DNA of 64,000 nucleotides from 66-474 sp051961995 (GCA_051961995.1 JBQCCR010000007.1:13139-77138); one strand, 5' to 3'. Counted from the first letter of the stretch, positions 48,696 through 57,217 are shown. Made by a program: numbers and translations. Notes: generated from the sequence alone by a model not told the origin.

Positions 48696-49135
48696 GTGCG
48701 GTCGAGGTGTTCACCAACGGCGCTTGCCTCGGCAATCCCGGCCCCGGCGGCTGGGCGGCGTTGTTGCGGTTTGGCGAGCATGAAAAGCTGCTCGCAGGCG
48801 GCGAAGGTGCGACCACCAACAACCGCATGGAATTGTACGCTGCCATCGCCGCGCTGGAAGCGCTCACCCGTGCCTGCGACGTGGAGCTGAGCACCGACTC
48901 GCAATACCTACGGCAGGGCATCGAGGAATGGCTGCCGCGCTGGCGCGCCAATGGCTGGCGGACGGCCGACAAGAAGCCGGTCAAGAACCAGGATTTGTGG
49001 GAACGGTTGGCGCAGGCCGCGGCAAGGCATCGGGTAAGCTGGCGCTGGGTGCGCGGGCATGCCGGGCACGTCGAGAACGAAATCGTGGATCGCGCCGCGC
49101 GTGCGGAAGCGAAGAAATTCCAGGAGGCGGTGTGA
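48692..49135 (+). CDS. rnhA: Ribonuclease HI with Asp-to-Asn change at the first catalytic position
   Basis: RNase HI removes RNA from RNA-DNA hybrids. The 147 residues align along their length with E. coli RNase HI. Of the four metal-binding acids, three are present: Glu47 (NNRMEL), Asp69 (STDSQY) and Asp133 (ENEIVDRAAR); the catalytic His123 (RGHAGH) is also there. The first, Asp10 of E. coli in FTDGSC, is Asn9 here (FTNGAC; codon AAC at 48716-48718). In the E. coli enzyme Asp10-to-Asn destroys cleavage. The gene is otherwise intact, overlapping its neighbours by 4 bp on each side. A base error in the assembly cannot be excluded. Confidence 0.93.
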   Translation: MSAVEVFTNGACLGNPGPGGWAALLRFGEHEKLLAGGEGATTNNRMELYAAIAALEALTRACDVELSTDSQYLRQGIEEWLPRWRANGWRTADKKPVKNQDLWERLAQAAARHRVSWRWVRGHAGHVENEIVDRAARAEAKKFQEAV

Positions 49136-49866
49136 GCGTGCGGCAAGTAGTTCTGGATACCGAAACCACCGGCCTCGAAGCCGGCCGCGGGCATCGCATC
49201 ATCGAAATCGGCTGTGTGGAGTTGATCGAGCGCCGGCCGACCGGGCGTACCTTCCACCGCTACCTCAACCCCGAGCGCATGATTGACCCGGGCGCCATGG
49301 CGGTGCATGGCATCCGCGACGAATTCCTTCTCGACAAACCGCGCTTCGCGGAAGTCGCGCATGAGTGGCTGGAGTTCATCCGTGACGCCGAACTGCTGAT
49401 CCACAATGCCGCGTTCGATGTCGGCTTCCTTGACGCCGAACTTGCGCTGGCCGGACACGGCCGCGTAGCGGATCACGCGAGGGTGGTGGACACGTTGGCG
49501 ATGGCTCGCGAGAAATACCCGGGCCAGAAGAACACGCTGGATGCGCTGTGCAAGCGCCTGGACGTGGACAACACCCATCGTGAACTGCATGGTGCGCTCT
49601 TGGACGCGCGCCTGCTTGCGGAAGTGTGGCTGGCGATGACGGCAGGCCAGAGCGCGTTGGGTTTTGCCACGGAAACGCAAACCGCGGCCGTGGTACTCGC
49701 CGCACCCCTTGCTGTTCCGCTGAAGCTTCGCGTGCAACGCGCGGATGCCGCTGCCGAAGCCGCGCACGCCGAACGCCTGGCCGCGTTGGCAAAGGCGTGC
49801 AAGTCGGGCAGCGTGTGGGCGCGATTGGAAGAAGTGGAACTGCAGCCCGAACTGGAGCCGGTCTAA
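49132..49866 (+). CDS. dnaQ: DNA polymerase III epsilon subunit (proofreading exonuclease)
   Basis: 3'-5' proofreading subunit of the replicase. The GTG at 49132 overlaps the rnhA stop (GTGA), giving 244 residues. ExoI motif VLDTETTGLEAG, ExoII HNAAFDVGFLDAEL and ExoIII HRELHGALLDARLLAEVW carry the catalytic Asp/Glu/His residues. The C-terminal part that binds the alpha subunit is Ala-rich. The rnhA-dnaQ pair is common in gammaproteobacteria, usually divergent in E. coli but in the same direction here. Confidence 0.95.
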   Translation: MSVRQVVLDTETTGLEAGRGHRIIEIGCVELIERRPTGRTFHRYLNPERMIDPGAMAVHGIRDEFLLDKPRFAEVAHEWLEFIRDAELLIHNAAFDVGFLDAELALAGHGRVADHARVVDTLAMAREKYPGQKNTLDALCKRLDVDNTHRELHGALLDARLLAEVWLAMTAGQSALGFATETQTAAVVLAAPLAVPLKLRVQRADAAAEAAHAERLAALAKACKSGSVWARLEEVELQPELEPV

Positions 49867-49936
49867 GGGTTTTCCAAAGCGTCGCGAGCGAAGGCGGGTT
49901 GCGCGACGTCGCAGCGGCCGAGCGCAGCAGCTTTGT

Positions 49937-50641
49937 TCAGCGGACCCGCACCAGCAGCACGGTGATGTTGTCGCTGCCGCCGGAATCCAGCGCGGCCAGC
50001 ACCAGATGCTCCACGCATTCCTGGGCAGCCAGTTCGTTGCGCGCGAGCAGGGTCGCGATCGCTTCGTCGTCCACTTCCTCGGTCAGTCCATCGCTGCAGA
50101 TCAGGAATTGCATGCCAGGCTCGAGTTTCCCCGTGCGCGTTTCCAGATGCAGTTGCTGCGGATCGGTGATGCCGAGTGCCTGGGTCACCATGTTGCGGTG
50201 TGGGTGGTTGCGCGCCTGCTCGGCGCTGATCGCGCCTTGAGCGACCAGCTCCTGCACGTACGAATGATCCTGGGACAGCTGTTGCAACGCATCGTTCTGC
50301 CATAGGTAAACGCGGCTGTCGCCGACCCAGGCCACTTCGTAATCGTCGCCCTGCGCGCGCAATGCAGCCACCGTGGTGCCCATCGGCAGGCCCGCGCTGC
50401 GCCGTTGCGAAAGCGCGATGATCGCCTCGTCCGCTGCACGGATCGCATCGGAAAGGTTCCTGCCTTCACCGACTTCGCGCACCAGCGTGTCGCGGGCGAT
50501 CGCGCTTGCGACCTCGCCATATTCGTGGCCACCCATGCCGTCGGCGACCAGCCACAGCCCCAAGGCGCCATCTGCCCAGTAGGTGTCTTCGTTGTGTGCG
50601 CGGCGCAACCCGACGTGGGTGGCGTGTCCGAACTCGATCAT
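49937..50641 (-). CDS. PP2C-type serine/threonine protein phosphatase
   Basis: Metal-dependent protein phosphatase of 234 residues (ATG at 50641). The PP2C motifs are in order: RRAHNEDTYW, LVADGMGGHEYGEVAS, GTTVAALRAQG, VAWVGDSRVYLW, FLICSDGLTEEVDD and GGSDNITVLLV, covering the metal-binding Asp residues. It resembles bacterial PrpC/Stp1, which usually counter a Hanks-type kinase; no kinase of that type is in the window. It stands alone between dnaQ (convergent) and the tRNA-Ser repeat array. Confidence 0.9.
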   Translation of the reverse strand: MIEFGHATHVGLRRAHNEDTYWADGALGLWLVADGMGGHEYGEVASAIARDTLVREVGEGRNLSDAIRAADEAIIALSQRRSAGLPMGTTVAALRAQGDDYEVAWVGDSRVYLWQNDALQQLSQDHSYVQELVAQGAISAEQARNHPHRNMVTQALGITDPQQLHLETRTGKLEPGMQFLICSDGLTEEVDDEAIATLLARNELAAQECVEHLVLAALDSGGSDNITVLLVRVR

Positions 50642-50751
50642 CGCGGCTCCCTGCGGCTCGACCGTCCGGGGTGAACTTAGCACGTTGGACGAGGCCGATG
50701 CGGGTGCCGTTCGTGGGACACCATTCCGATCCGATGGCCGGTGGAAAAGCA

Positions 50752-51216
<465 letters not shown>

Positions 51217-51375
51217 GCGGCTTGAAACCTTGATGCTGCGATCCCGTCCATGGAGCAAACCCCAGTCGGGCCGCCACCTCTTCGGGCAGCCGCCAATGAT
51301 AAGAGCGCGGCGCGCATGCTGGCAACAACGCGTTTGCCTCCGCTAAGCTGTGCAATCCATTGCAAGCCGCCCGAC

Positions 51376-51777
51376 ATGAGTCTGATCTCCGTTCCGGTTT
51401 CCTTCGGCGAGCTGATAGACAAGCTCACCATCCTCGAAATCAAGTCCGAGCGCATCGCCGATCCGGCCAAGGTCGCCAATGTGCGCGACGAACGGGACCT
51501 GCTGAACGCAACCTGGAGCGCGAATCCGGCCTCGCGCACCGACATTTCCGTCGAGCGCGCGGAGCTGAGACGCATCAACGAGGCGCTGTGGGAAATCGAG
51601 GACGAGATTCGCCTGAAAGAGAAGGCGCAGGCGTTCGACGCGCGCTTCATCGAACTGGCACGCGCGGTTTACCACACCAACGATCGGCGTGCGGCGGTGA
51701 AGCGGGCCATCAACGAGAAGCTGGGCTCGCGGTTGGTCGAGGAAAAGTCGTACCAGGATTACGGCGCACCGTCGTAA
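51376..51777 (+). CDS. Small conserved protein, probably DUF6165
   Basis: A 133-residue soluble protein beginning MSLISVPVSFGELIDKLTIL. I recognise the pattern FGELIDKLTILEIKSERI from a family of unknown function (DUF6165, named from memory) often found with envelope glycosyltransferase genes. The sequence is mostly charged helix (ERAELRRINEALWEIEDEIRLKEK). The ATG at 51376 is preferred to a longer reading from 51250, which would run back toward the tRNA. It converges with the GT9 gene. Confidence 0.65.
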   Translation: MSLISVPVSFGELIDKLTILEIKSERIADPAKVANVRDERDLLNATWSANPASRTDISVERAELRRINEALWEIEDEIRLKEKAQAFDARFIELARAVYHTNDRRAAVKRAINEKLGSRLVEEKSYQDYGAPS

Positions 51778-51805
51778 GGGCGCGCGCCTGCAGCGACACA
51801 CGCGT

Positions 51806-51862
51806 GTGCAGGAGCAAAGGACGGCTGCTTGCCGGCCAGTCGCTTGCAAACAAGCTCCTACG
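51806..51862 (-). repeat. GTAG-headed REP-like element
   Basis: On the minus strand the element starts GTAGGAGCTTGTTTGCAAGCGA, continues through GGCCGGCAAGCAGCCGTCC and ends TTTGCTCCTGCAC, so its ends (GGAGC...GCTCC) can pair. Its GTAG head supplies the TAG stop of the GT9 gene. Partial relatives (GGATGGCTGCTTGCC and similar) stand at 34678-34696 and about 57062-57080. Confidence 0.55.
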
Positions 51863-52904
51863 CGGTACGCGCCAGGGCCTCGAGGCGCTCGATCACGTCC
51901 CCCACTTCGACCAGATCCATCACTCCCGGGTACTCGATCTTGGTGCCCCAGGGAATCTCGGCCGCGCTCTTGTGCAGGAATTTGCGCGCCGCGGCATCGT
52001 AGCGGTCCACGCACCAGCGCTGGTCGGAATACGGCCCGGAGCGCGCCGGGTTGCTGGCCGCGTGCAGGCCGATCACCTTGGCGCCGACCGCATTGGCCAT
52101 GTGCATCGGCCCGGCATCCGGCGTGAGTACCGCGAAGGCGCGCCGATAAAGCGCCAGCGCGCGCTTCAACGTGTCGCGGCCGATCAGGTCGAGCACCGGC
52201 TCGCGCATGTGCGATTTGATCGCGACGCCCATCGCGCGCTCGGCCGGACTGGGGCCGCCGCACAGCACCACGCGCAATCCGAGCACACGCGCTGCGTGAT
52301 CGGCCACCGCGGCGTAACGCTCGGCGCGCCAACTGCGCAGTGCGTGGCTGGAGCAGGGCGAGATCAGCAGCACGCGTTCGCTCCCGCTCCACTGCCGGGC
52401 GGCCCATTCGCGCGCCTCGTCCGGAATCGGGATGTCCCAGCGCACTTCGGTCTGCTTCAGCCCGAGCGGCTCGACAAAGCTGCCGATCGCATCCAGCACG
52501 TGCTCGCCGCTGCGCGGGGGAATGCGCTCGTTGACGAACAATCCGTGGCCGTCCTTTGAACGTGCCTTGTCGTAACCGATGCGCCGTCCCGCGCGCACGG
52601 CCAGGCTCAGCAGGTTGGCGCGCAGCGCGACCTGCATATGCAACAGCGCGTCGAAGCGGCGCCCGGCCAGTGCTTCGCGCACGGCGCGGTATGCGGCAAC
52701 TCCCGCGCCTTTGTCGAACGCCACGAACTCGACGCCCGCGATGTCGCCCACCAGCCTGTGTTCCAGCTTGCCGACGATCCAGGTCAGCTTCGTTTGCGGA
52801 AAGCCGGCCTGCAGTGTGCGCAGCAGCGGCACCACGTGGGTGACATCGCCCAGCGCGGAGGTGCGCAGCAGGCAAAGCGTTGCGGGCGGTGGGCTTGGCG
52901 ACAT
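51858..52904 (-). CDS. GT9 heptosyltransferase, probably lipopolysaccharide heptosyltransferase I
   Basis: A 348-residue GT-B enzyme that adds heptose to the lipopolysaccharide inner core. The N-terminus CLLRTSALGDVTHVVPLLRTLQ is the GT9 acceptor motif. The C-terminal ADP-heptose-binding part includes VLTPDAGPMHMANAVGAKVIGLH and the ending SDQRWCVDRYD. It is close in style to WaaC, but its acceptor cannot be fixed by sequence alone. It is divergent from kdkA, another inner-core gene, by 22 bp. Confidence 0.85.
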   Translation of the reverse strand: MSPSPPPATLCLLRTSALGDVTHVVPLLRTLQAGFPQTKLTWIVGKLEHRLVGDIAGVEFVAFDKGAGVAAYRAVREALAGRRFDALLHMQVALRANLLSLAVRAGRRIGYDKARSKDGHGLFVNERIPPRSGEHVLDAIGSFVEPLGLKQTEVRWDIPIPDEAREWAARQWSGSERVLLISPCSSHALRSWRAERYAAVADHAARVLGLRVVLCGGPSPAERAMGVAIKSHMREPVLDLIGRDTLKRALALYRRAFAVLTPDAGPMHMANAVGAKVIGLHAASNPARSGPYSDQRWCVDRYDAAARKFLHKSAAEIPWGTKIEYPGVMDLVEVGDVIERLEALARTA

Positions 52905-52926
52905 GCGGCCTTGCTAGACTTGCGGG

Positions 52927-53691
52927 GTGATCGTTCCGGAAATCCAATCCTCGCCGAATGTGGCGACCGACGCGCGCGTCCAGGCGAGCGGCGAGGGTGC
53001 GATTCTGTTCGATGCTGGGCTCGCCGTCCAACCGGAGGCGAGCTGGTTCGATCCGCAACACTGGCGCGCGCAGGGCAAGCTGCTGGATCAGGCGCGCGGT
53101 GGGCGCGGTAGCGTGGTGTTCGTGGAAACGCCGGCCGGCGTGTGCGCGCTGCGGCATTACCATCGCGGCGGGATGATCGCGCCGATCCTGGGCGACCGCT
53201 ATCTGTGGACCGGCCGCGAGCGCACGCGCGGCTTCGCCGAATTCCGCCTGCTCGCCGAGCTGCAGCGGCGCGGTTTGCCCGCGCCGGAGCCGGTTGCCGC
53301 GCGTTATCGGCGTTGCGGGATGTATTACCTGGCCGATCTGCTGACGCGCCGTATCGAGCACACGCGCACCCTGGCCGAATTCATCGCGACGGATGAGCTC
53401 AACGGCGCATTGGCCGCCCGTGTCGGCGCACTGATCGCGCGTTTCCATGTCCAAAGCGTGGATCACGCCGACCTCAACGCCCACAACGTATTGGTCGGGC
53501 CGAACGGCCTATGGCTGGTGGACTTCGATCGCGGCAGAATCCGCGCGTCACAAGGGGAATGGCGTTCTGGAAATCTGCGCAGGCTCAGGCGTTCACTGCT
53601 GAAACTGGGCGCGTGCAAGCGTGACGAGGCGGAATTCGACCAGAAAATCTGGACACCGTTGATGAGCGCATACAGGGGTGCGCTGCCATGA
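52927..53691 (+). CDS. kdkA: 3-deoxy-D-manno-octulosonic acid (Kdo) kinase
   Basis: Phosphorylates the 4-position of Kdo in lipopolysaccharide, found in Haemophilus, Vibrio and xanthomonads, where a single Kdo is made. The 254 residues (GTG start at 52927) contain the kinase-like catalytic motif VDHADLNAHNVLV and the metal motif LVDFDRGRIR. The N-terminal lobe includes FVETPAGVCALRHYHRGG with the ATP-binding Lys/Arg region. The stop overlaps the next gene by 4 bp. Confidence 0.92.
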   Translation: MIVPEIQSSPNVATDARVQASGEGAILFDAGLAVQPEASWFDPQHWRAQGKLLDQARGGRGSVVFVETPAGVCALRHYHRGGMIAPILGDRYLWTGRERTRGFAEFRLLAELQRRGLPAPEPVAARYRRCGMYYLADLLTRRIEHTRTLAEFIATDELNGALAARVGALIARFHVQSVDHADLNAHNVLVGPNGLWLVDFDRGRIRASQGEWRSGNLRRLRRSLLKLGACKRDEAEFDQKIWTPLMSAYRGALP

Positions 53692-54452
53692 ACAACAACT
53701 ACGCATTGCTTGTGTTGGGGGCAGGTTCCGCGCAAGCGGTCGAACTGGGGTCTTCCGGTGCGGTGCTGGAGCGCGATGGCGAACCGCTGCTGCTGATTGA
53801 TTGCGGGCCGGATACCTTGACACGCTACATGGACGCCTACGGCGTGCCGCCGCGTGCACTGTACATCACCCACGTGCACATGGACCACGTCGCCGGTCTG
53901 GAACGCCTGTTCTATCGCGCCTGGTTCGATCCGGACCTGCGCGGCAAGGTCAGGCTGTTTGCGCACGCGGCGCTGGTGCCGCTGCTGCAGTCGCGCGTGG
54001 CCGATTACCCGAATGTGGTTGCCGAGGGCGGCGTCAACTACTGGGATGCCTATCAACTGATCGCGACGTCGCGCGGGTTCTGGCATGAAGGATTGTGGTT
54101 CGACATCTTTCCGACCCGGCATCACGCGCCGAACACTTCTTTCGGTCTCGCGCTGTCAGGGAGTTTTGCCTGGACCGGCGACACCCGGCCCATTCCGGAG
54201 ATGCTGGCCGTGCACGCGCGCGGCAAGGCGCTGATCGCGCACGACTGCACGCTGGAAGGCAATCCCTCGCACACCGGTCTTGCTGATCTGGAGCGCGAAT
54301 ATGACCAGGCGCAGCGTTCACGCATGCTGATCTATCACTACGCCAGCGCCGAGGAAGGGCGTGAATTCATGCATCGCGGGTACCGCGTCGCCGAACCCGG
54401 CATGCGTTACCCGCTGCACGCGCCCGACCCGGTGCGCGCGGATGCGGGTTGA
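53688..54452 (+). CDS. Metallo-beta-lactamase-fold hydrolase, RNase Z-like
   Basis: A 254-residue protein with the double-zinc motif ITHVHMDHVAGLERLF and further ligands in FPTRHHAPNTSFG, FAWTGDTRPIPE and IAHDCTLEGNPSHTGLADL. The N-terminus (LLVLGAGSAQAVELGSSGAV) resembles the RNase Z/ElaC and phosphodiesterase branch. The exosite arm of true RNase Z is not evident. It is coupled to kdkA by a 4-bp overlap. Substrate unknown. Confidence 0.8.
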   Translation: MNNNYALLVLGAGSAQAVELGSSGAVLERDGEPLLLIDCGPDTLTRYMDAYGVPPRALYITHVHMDHVAGLERLFYRAWFDPDLRGKVRLFAHAALVPLLQSRVADYPNVVAEGGVNYWDAYQLIATSRGFWHEGLWFDIFPTRHHAPNTSFGLALSGSFAWTGDTRPIPEMLAVHARGKALIAHDCTLEGNPSHTGLADLEREYDQAQRSRMLIYHYASAEEGREFMHRGYRVAEPGMRYPLHAPDPVRADAG

Positions 54453-54488
54453 GATGATTCGATCTTGGGCGCCTCGATTCCACTGACG

Positions 54489-55514
54489 ATGCTGAAGGTG
54501 ACTGCGCCGGCTGACGCACTGGGGCGCGCCTTGGCCGACCTGCGCATTTCGGTCATTGATCGCTGCAATTTCCGCTGTCCATATTGCATGCCCGAAGAGC
54601 AGTACGCGGACGACCATGCGTTCCTGCGCGCGCGAGAGCGTTTGTCGTTCGAGGAAATCGAACGGCTGGCGCGCATCTTCGTCGCGCTCGGCGTGCGCAA
54701 GCTGCGCCTCACCGGAGGCGAGCCGCTGCTGCGCCGTGATCTGCCGGACCTGGTTTCACGGCTGGCGCGCATCGAAGGTGTGGAGGATCTCGCGCTCACC
54801 ACCAACGGCGTGCTGCTGCCGCGTTTCGCCCAGGCGTTGCGGGACGCTGGCCTGCATCGCGTCACGCTCAGCCTGGACAGCCTCGATGCGGACACGTACC
54901 GGCGGATGGCCGGCGGACGCGGCGAGGTCGAACAAGTGCTCGCCGCGATCGACGCGGCCGAGCGCGCGGGTTTCGGTGCGCTGAAGATCAACTGTGTGGT
55001 GCTGCGCGGTGTCAACGAGGAAGGCGTGCTGGATCTGGTCGAGCGCTTCCGCGGCACGGAGCACGTGCTGCGCTTCATCGAATACATGGACGTCGGCACC
55101 CTGAACGGCTGGCGCGCGGAACGGGTGGTACCCAGCGCGGAACTGCGCGCGCGTATCCATGCGCGTTGGCCGCTGGAGCCATTGCCGCGACAACTGGAAA
55201 GCGACACCGCGCGGCGCTGGTGGTTCGCCGATGGCGCGGGCGAAGTCGGTTTCATCAGCTCGGTCACCGAACCGTTCTGTGGCGATTGCACGCGTGCGCG
55301 GCTGTCCGCCGACGGCAAGCTGTACACGTGCCTGTTCGCGCGCACCGGACACGACCTGCGCGGGCCGCTGCGCGCGGGCGATTCGGACGACGCGCTGCGC
55401 GCGCGCATTGCGGGCATCTGGAGCTTGCGCGGCGACCGCTACAGCGAACGCCGCGCCGAGCTGCGCGCAGCGGGCGTACTTGAGCATGTGGAGATGTACA
55501 GAATTGGCGGCTGA
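54489..55514 (+). CDS. moaA: GTP 3',8-cyclase MoaA
   Basis: Radical SAM enzyme that turns GTP into the precursor of cyclic pyranopterin in molybdenum cofactor synthesis. From the ATG at 54489 there are 341 residues. The SAM cluster is C26-X3-C30-X2-C33 (CNFRCPYC), LTGGEPLLRRDL binds SAM, and the second cluster is in FCGDCTRARLSADGKLYTC. It ends in the essential Gly-Gly (MYRIGG). A TTG at 54465 would add 8 residues. moaC, moaD and moaE follow. Confidence 0.95.
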   Translation: MLKVTAPADALGRALADLRISVIDRCNFRCPYCMPEEQYADDHAFLRARERLSFEEIERLARIFVALGVRKLRLTGGEPLLRRDLPDLVSRLARIEGVEDLALTTNGVLLPRFAQALRDAGLHRVTLSLDSLDADTYRRMAGGRGEVEQVLAAIDAAERAGFGALKINCVVLRGVNEEGVLDLVERFRGTEHVLRFIEYMDVGTLNGWRAERVVPSAELRARIHARWPLEPLPRQLESDTARRWWFADGAGEVGFISSVTEPFCGDCTRARLSADGKLYTCLFARTGHDLRGPLRAGDSDDALRARIAGIWSLRGDRYSERRAELRAAGVLEHVEMYRIGG

Positions 55515-55552
55515 CCATCTGCCTCCGCAAACGCGGATAATTCCATCGTCGT

Positions 55553-55568
55553 CCCGGCGAAAGCCGGG
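55553..55568 (+). repeat. Short REP-type palindrome between moaA and moaC
   Basis: CCCGGC (55553-55558), GAAA, GCCGGG (55563-55568) sits within GTCCCGGCGAAAGCCGGGAT, followed by CCAGTGAC. Elements with this GTCCCGGCGAAAGCCGGGATCC-like core are widespread in proteobacterial intergenic regions. It ends 15 bp before the moaC ATG and could affect readthrough between the two genes. Confidence 0.6.
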
Positions 55569-55583
55569 ATCCAGTGACTTTCG

Positions 55584-56111
55584 ATGACGACCAAAAAAAA
55601 ACTTTCCCATCTCGATGCATCCAATCGCCCACGCATGGTGGACGTCGGCGGCAAGGACGTGACGGCGCGCAGCGCGGCCGCGCAGGCGCTGGTGCGCTTT
55701 CCGCTGGACGTCGCGCGCACCCTGCGCGAAGGCGGCATGCGCGCGAAAAAGGGTCCGGTGATTGATACCGCAGTCATCGCCGGCACGCTGGCGGCCAAGC
55801 GCACCCACGAGCTGATCCCGTTCTGCCATCCGCTGATGATCGAGCGGTGCGCGTTGTCGGCGGAATTCGTTTCCGACACCGAGCTTGCGATCCGCTGCGA
55901 AGTCGCGGTCTCGCACAAGACCGGCGTGGAGATGGAGGCACTAACCGGCGCCGCCGTCGCCGCGCTCACCGTCTACGACATGTGCAAGGCGCTGTCGCAC
56001 GAGATCGTGATTGCGGAACTGCGGCTGCTGGAGAAATCCGGCGGCAACCGCGAGGTGCGCGGCGGAAAGCTGGCTTCATCCGCAGGCAAGCGGGGCAGGG
56101 CGCGGCGATGA
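55584..56111 (+). CDS. moaC: Cyclic pyranopterin monophosphate synthase MoaC
   Basis: Converts the MoaA product to cyclic pyranopterin monophosphate. The 175 residues start MTTKKKLSHLDASNRPRMVD. They contain the family sequences AKRTHELIPFCHPLMIE and EVAVSHKTGVEMEALTGA, and VYDMCKALSHEIVI with the catalytic Lys/His residues. The C-terminal tail (SSAGKRGRARR) is basic and longer than usual. The stop overlaps moaD by 4 bp. Confidence 0.96.
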   Translation: MTTKKKLSHLDASNRPRMVDVGGKDVTARSAAAQALVRFPLDVARTLREGGMRAKKGPVIDTAVIAGTLAAKRTHELIPFCHPLMIERCALSAEFVSDTELAIRCEVAVSHKTGVEMEALTGAAVAALTVYDMCKALSHEIVIAELRLLEKSGGNREVRGGKLASSAGKRGRARR

Positions 56112-56347
56112 AGGTCACGCTGTTGTATTTCGCTTCGCTGCGCGACGCGGCCGGCTGCGCGCAGGAAATCGTTGCGAGCGAAGCGCGTGATCTGCGCTCG
56201 CTGTATGCGGAAGCCGCGGCGCGCCATGGCTTCCGGATGCCGCTGGAGCGCGTGCGCGTGGCCGTGAACGGCGCTTTCGCCGGCATGGACAGCGCGCTGC
56301 ACGACGGAGATGAAGTGGCGTACCTGCCGCCGGTGAGTGGGGGATGA
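56108..56347 (+). CDS. moaD: Molybdopterin synthase sulfur-carrier subunit MoaD
   Basis: Ubiquitin-fold carrier that brings sulfur as a C-terminal thiocarboxylate. The 79 residues MKVTLLYFASLRDAAGC... end AYLPPVSGG, with the required terminal Gly-Gly. The ATG overlaps the moaC stop and the stop overlaps moaE (ATGA), so the three are translated together. Confidence 0.94.
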   Translation: MKVTLLYFASLRDAAGCAQEIVASEARDLRSLYAEAAARHGFRMPLERVRVAVNGAFAGMDSALHDGDEVAYLPPVSGG

Positions 56348-56766
56348 AAGCGTTCTCCTTGAGCGAAACCGCCATCGATGCCGACTCGCTTCTGCGCGGA
56401 TTGGAAGGCGAGCGTGTCGGCGCGGTCGTGGTCTTCGAAGGCCGAGTACGTGACCACAACGAAGGTCGTGCGGTGCGCGGACTGGCCTATGAAGCCTATG
56501 CGAAGCTCGCCGAAAGCGAGGGCGCACGGATCATCGAGGAAGCATGCTCGCGGTTCGAAATCGTGCAGGTGTTATGCGTGCATCGGATCGGCGAATTGTC
56601 GCTGGGCGAACTGGCGGTGTGGGTCGGTGTCAGCGCCGCGCATCGCGACACCGCATTCGCGGCCTGCCGTTACGTGATCGACGAAGTGAAAGCCCGCGTG
56701 CCGATCTGGAAGCGCGAGCACTACGTGGGCGGCGAGGCGGAATGGTTGCATCCGCAGGCCCCATAA
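56344..56766 (+). CDS. moaE: Molybdopterin synthase catalytic subunit MoaE
   Basis: Catalytic subunit that, with MoaD, inserts two sulfurs into cyclic pyranopterin. The 140 residues have VVFEGRVRDHNEGRAVRGL, YEAYAKLAES, VCVHRIGELSLGE and the active-site IDEVKARVPIWKREHY. Its TAA stop (56764-56766) lies within the edge of the split 4.5S RNA copy. Confidence 0.95.
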   Translation: MKAFSLSETAIDADSLLRGLEGERVGAVVVFEGRVRDHNEGRAVRGLAYEAYAKLAESEGARIIEEACSRFEIVQVLCVHRIGELSLGELAVWVGVSAAHRDTAFAACRYVIDEVKARVPIWKREHYVGGEAEWLHPQAP

Positions 56767-56972
56767 GGCGGCAGCCGCGCTAGCGTGATTCCGGCGCCCG
56801 AATTGAACGAGCGAGCAGAAGCGCTTGTGCGCTGCCGGGGGCAGCGCACGCTTCCGCGAGCGCCCGAAGCAGGATGCGAAGGGCGAGGTTGCTTGGCGAG
56901 ACAAGGAAGTCGAGCTTAGCAACGTTGCTGCCTTCCGGCCCTGGCGGGGTTTTCGATCTATCGTCGCGGAGG
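56765..56972 (-). pseudogene. Split copy of the 4.5S SRP RNA gene
   Basis: On the minus strand 56972-56923 is a 50-bp perfect copy of the 5'/apical half of the intact gene (57187-57138), including the conserved loop GGCCGGAAGGCAGCAACG. The 3' half is at 56810-56765 (46 bp, about five differences from 57134-57089). The 3 bp that separate the halves in the intact gene are replaced by 112 bp (56811-56922). That insert contains a 10-bp perfect hairpin (56827-56836 with 56840-56849). The pairing ACGATA/TATCGT of the intact RNA is lost. It overlaps the moaE stop codon. Confidence 0.75.
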
Positions 56973-57088
56973 GCGAGGCGGCGCGCTTGCGCGATGCCTT
57001 GAATGGCATCGCGCGCGCCGATGAGCGCACGGCCATGGATGGCCGGGCAGGAAAGAACTCCAGGGATGGCTGCTTGCCGGGGATTCAA

Positions 57089-57200
57089 AAGGCGGCAGCC
57101 CCGCCAGCGTGACTCCGGCGCCCGAATCGAACGATACCGTTGCTGCCTTCCGGCCCTGGCGGGGTTTTCGATCTATCGTCGCGGAGGCGCCAACGGGGCC
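57089..57200 (-). ncRNA. ffs: 4.5S signal recognition particle RNA (small bacterial SRP RNA)
   Basis: RNA scaffold of the bacterial SRP, which binds Ffh. On the minus strand it contains the highly conserved apical domain CAGGGCCGGAAGGCAGCAAC with the GGAA tetraloop. The arms can pair: GGCCCCG with CGGGGCT at the base, CTCCG with CGGAG and ACGATA with TATCGT higher up, forming a single rod of about 110 nt. It lies between moaE and tRNA-Ser(GGA), close to dnaX, as in several gammaproteobacteria. The ends are estimated from pairing. A 10-bp hairpin (56989-56998 with 57005-57014) further downstream may end the transcript. Confidence 0.88.
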
Positions 57201-57217
57201 ACCATGAACTTCTAATC

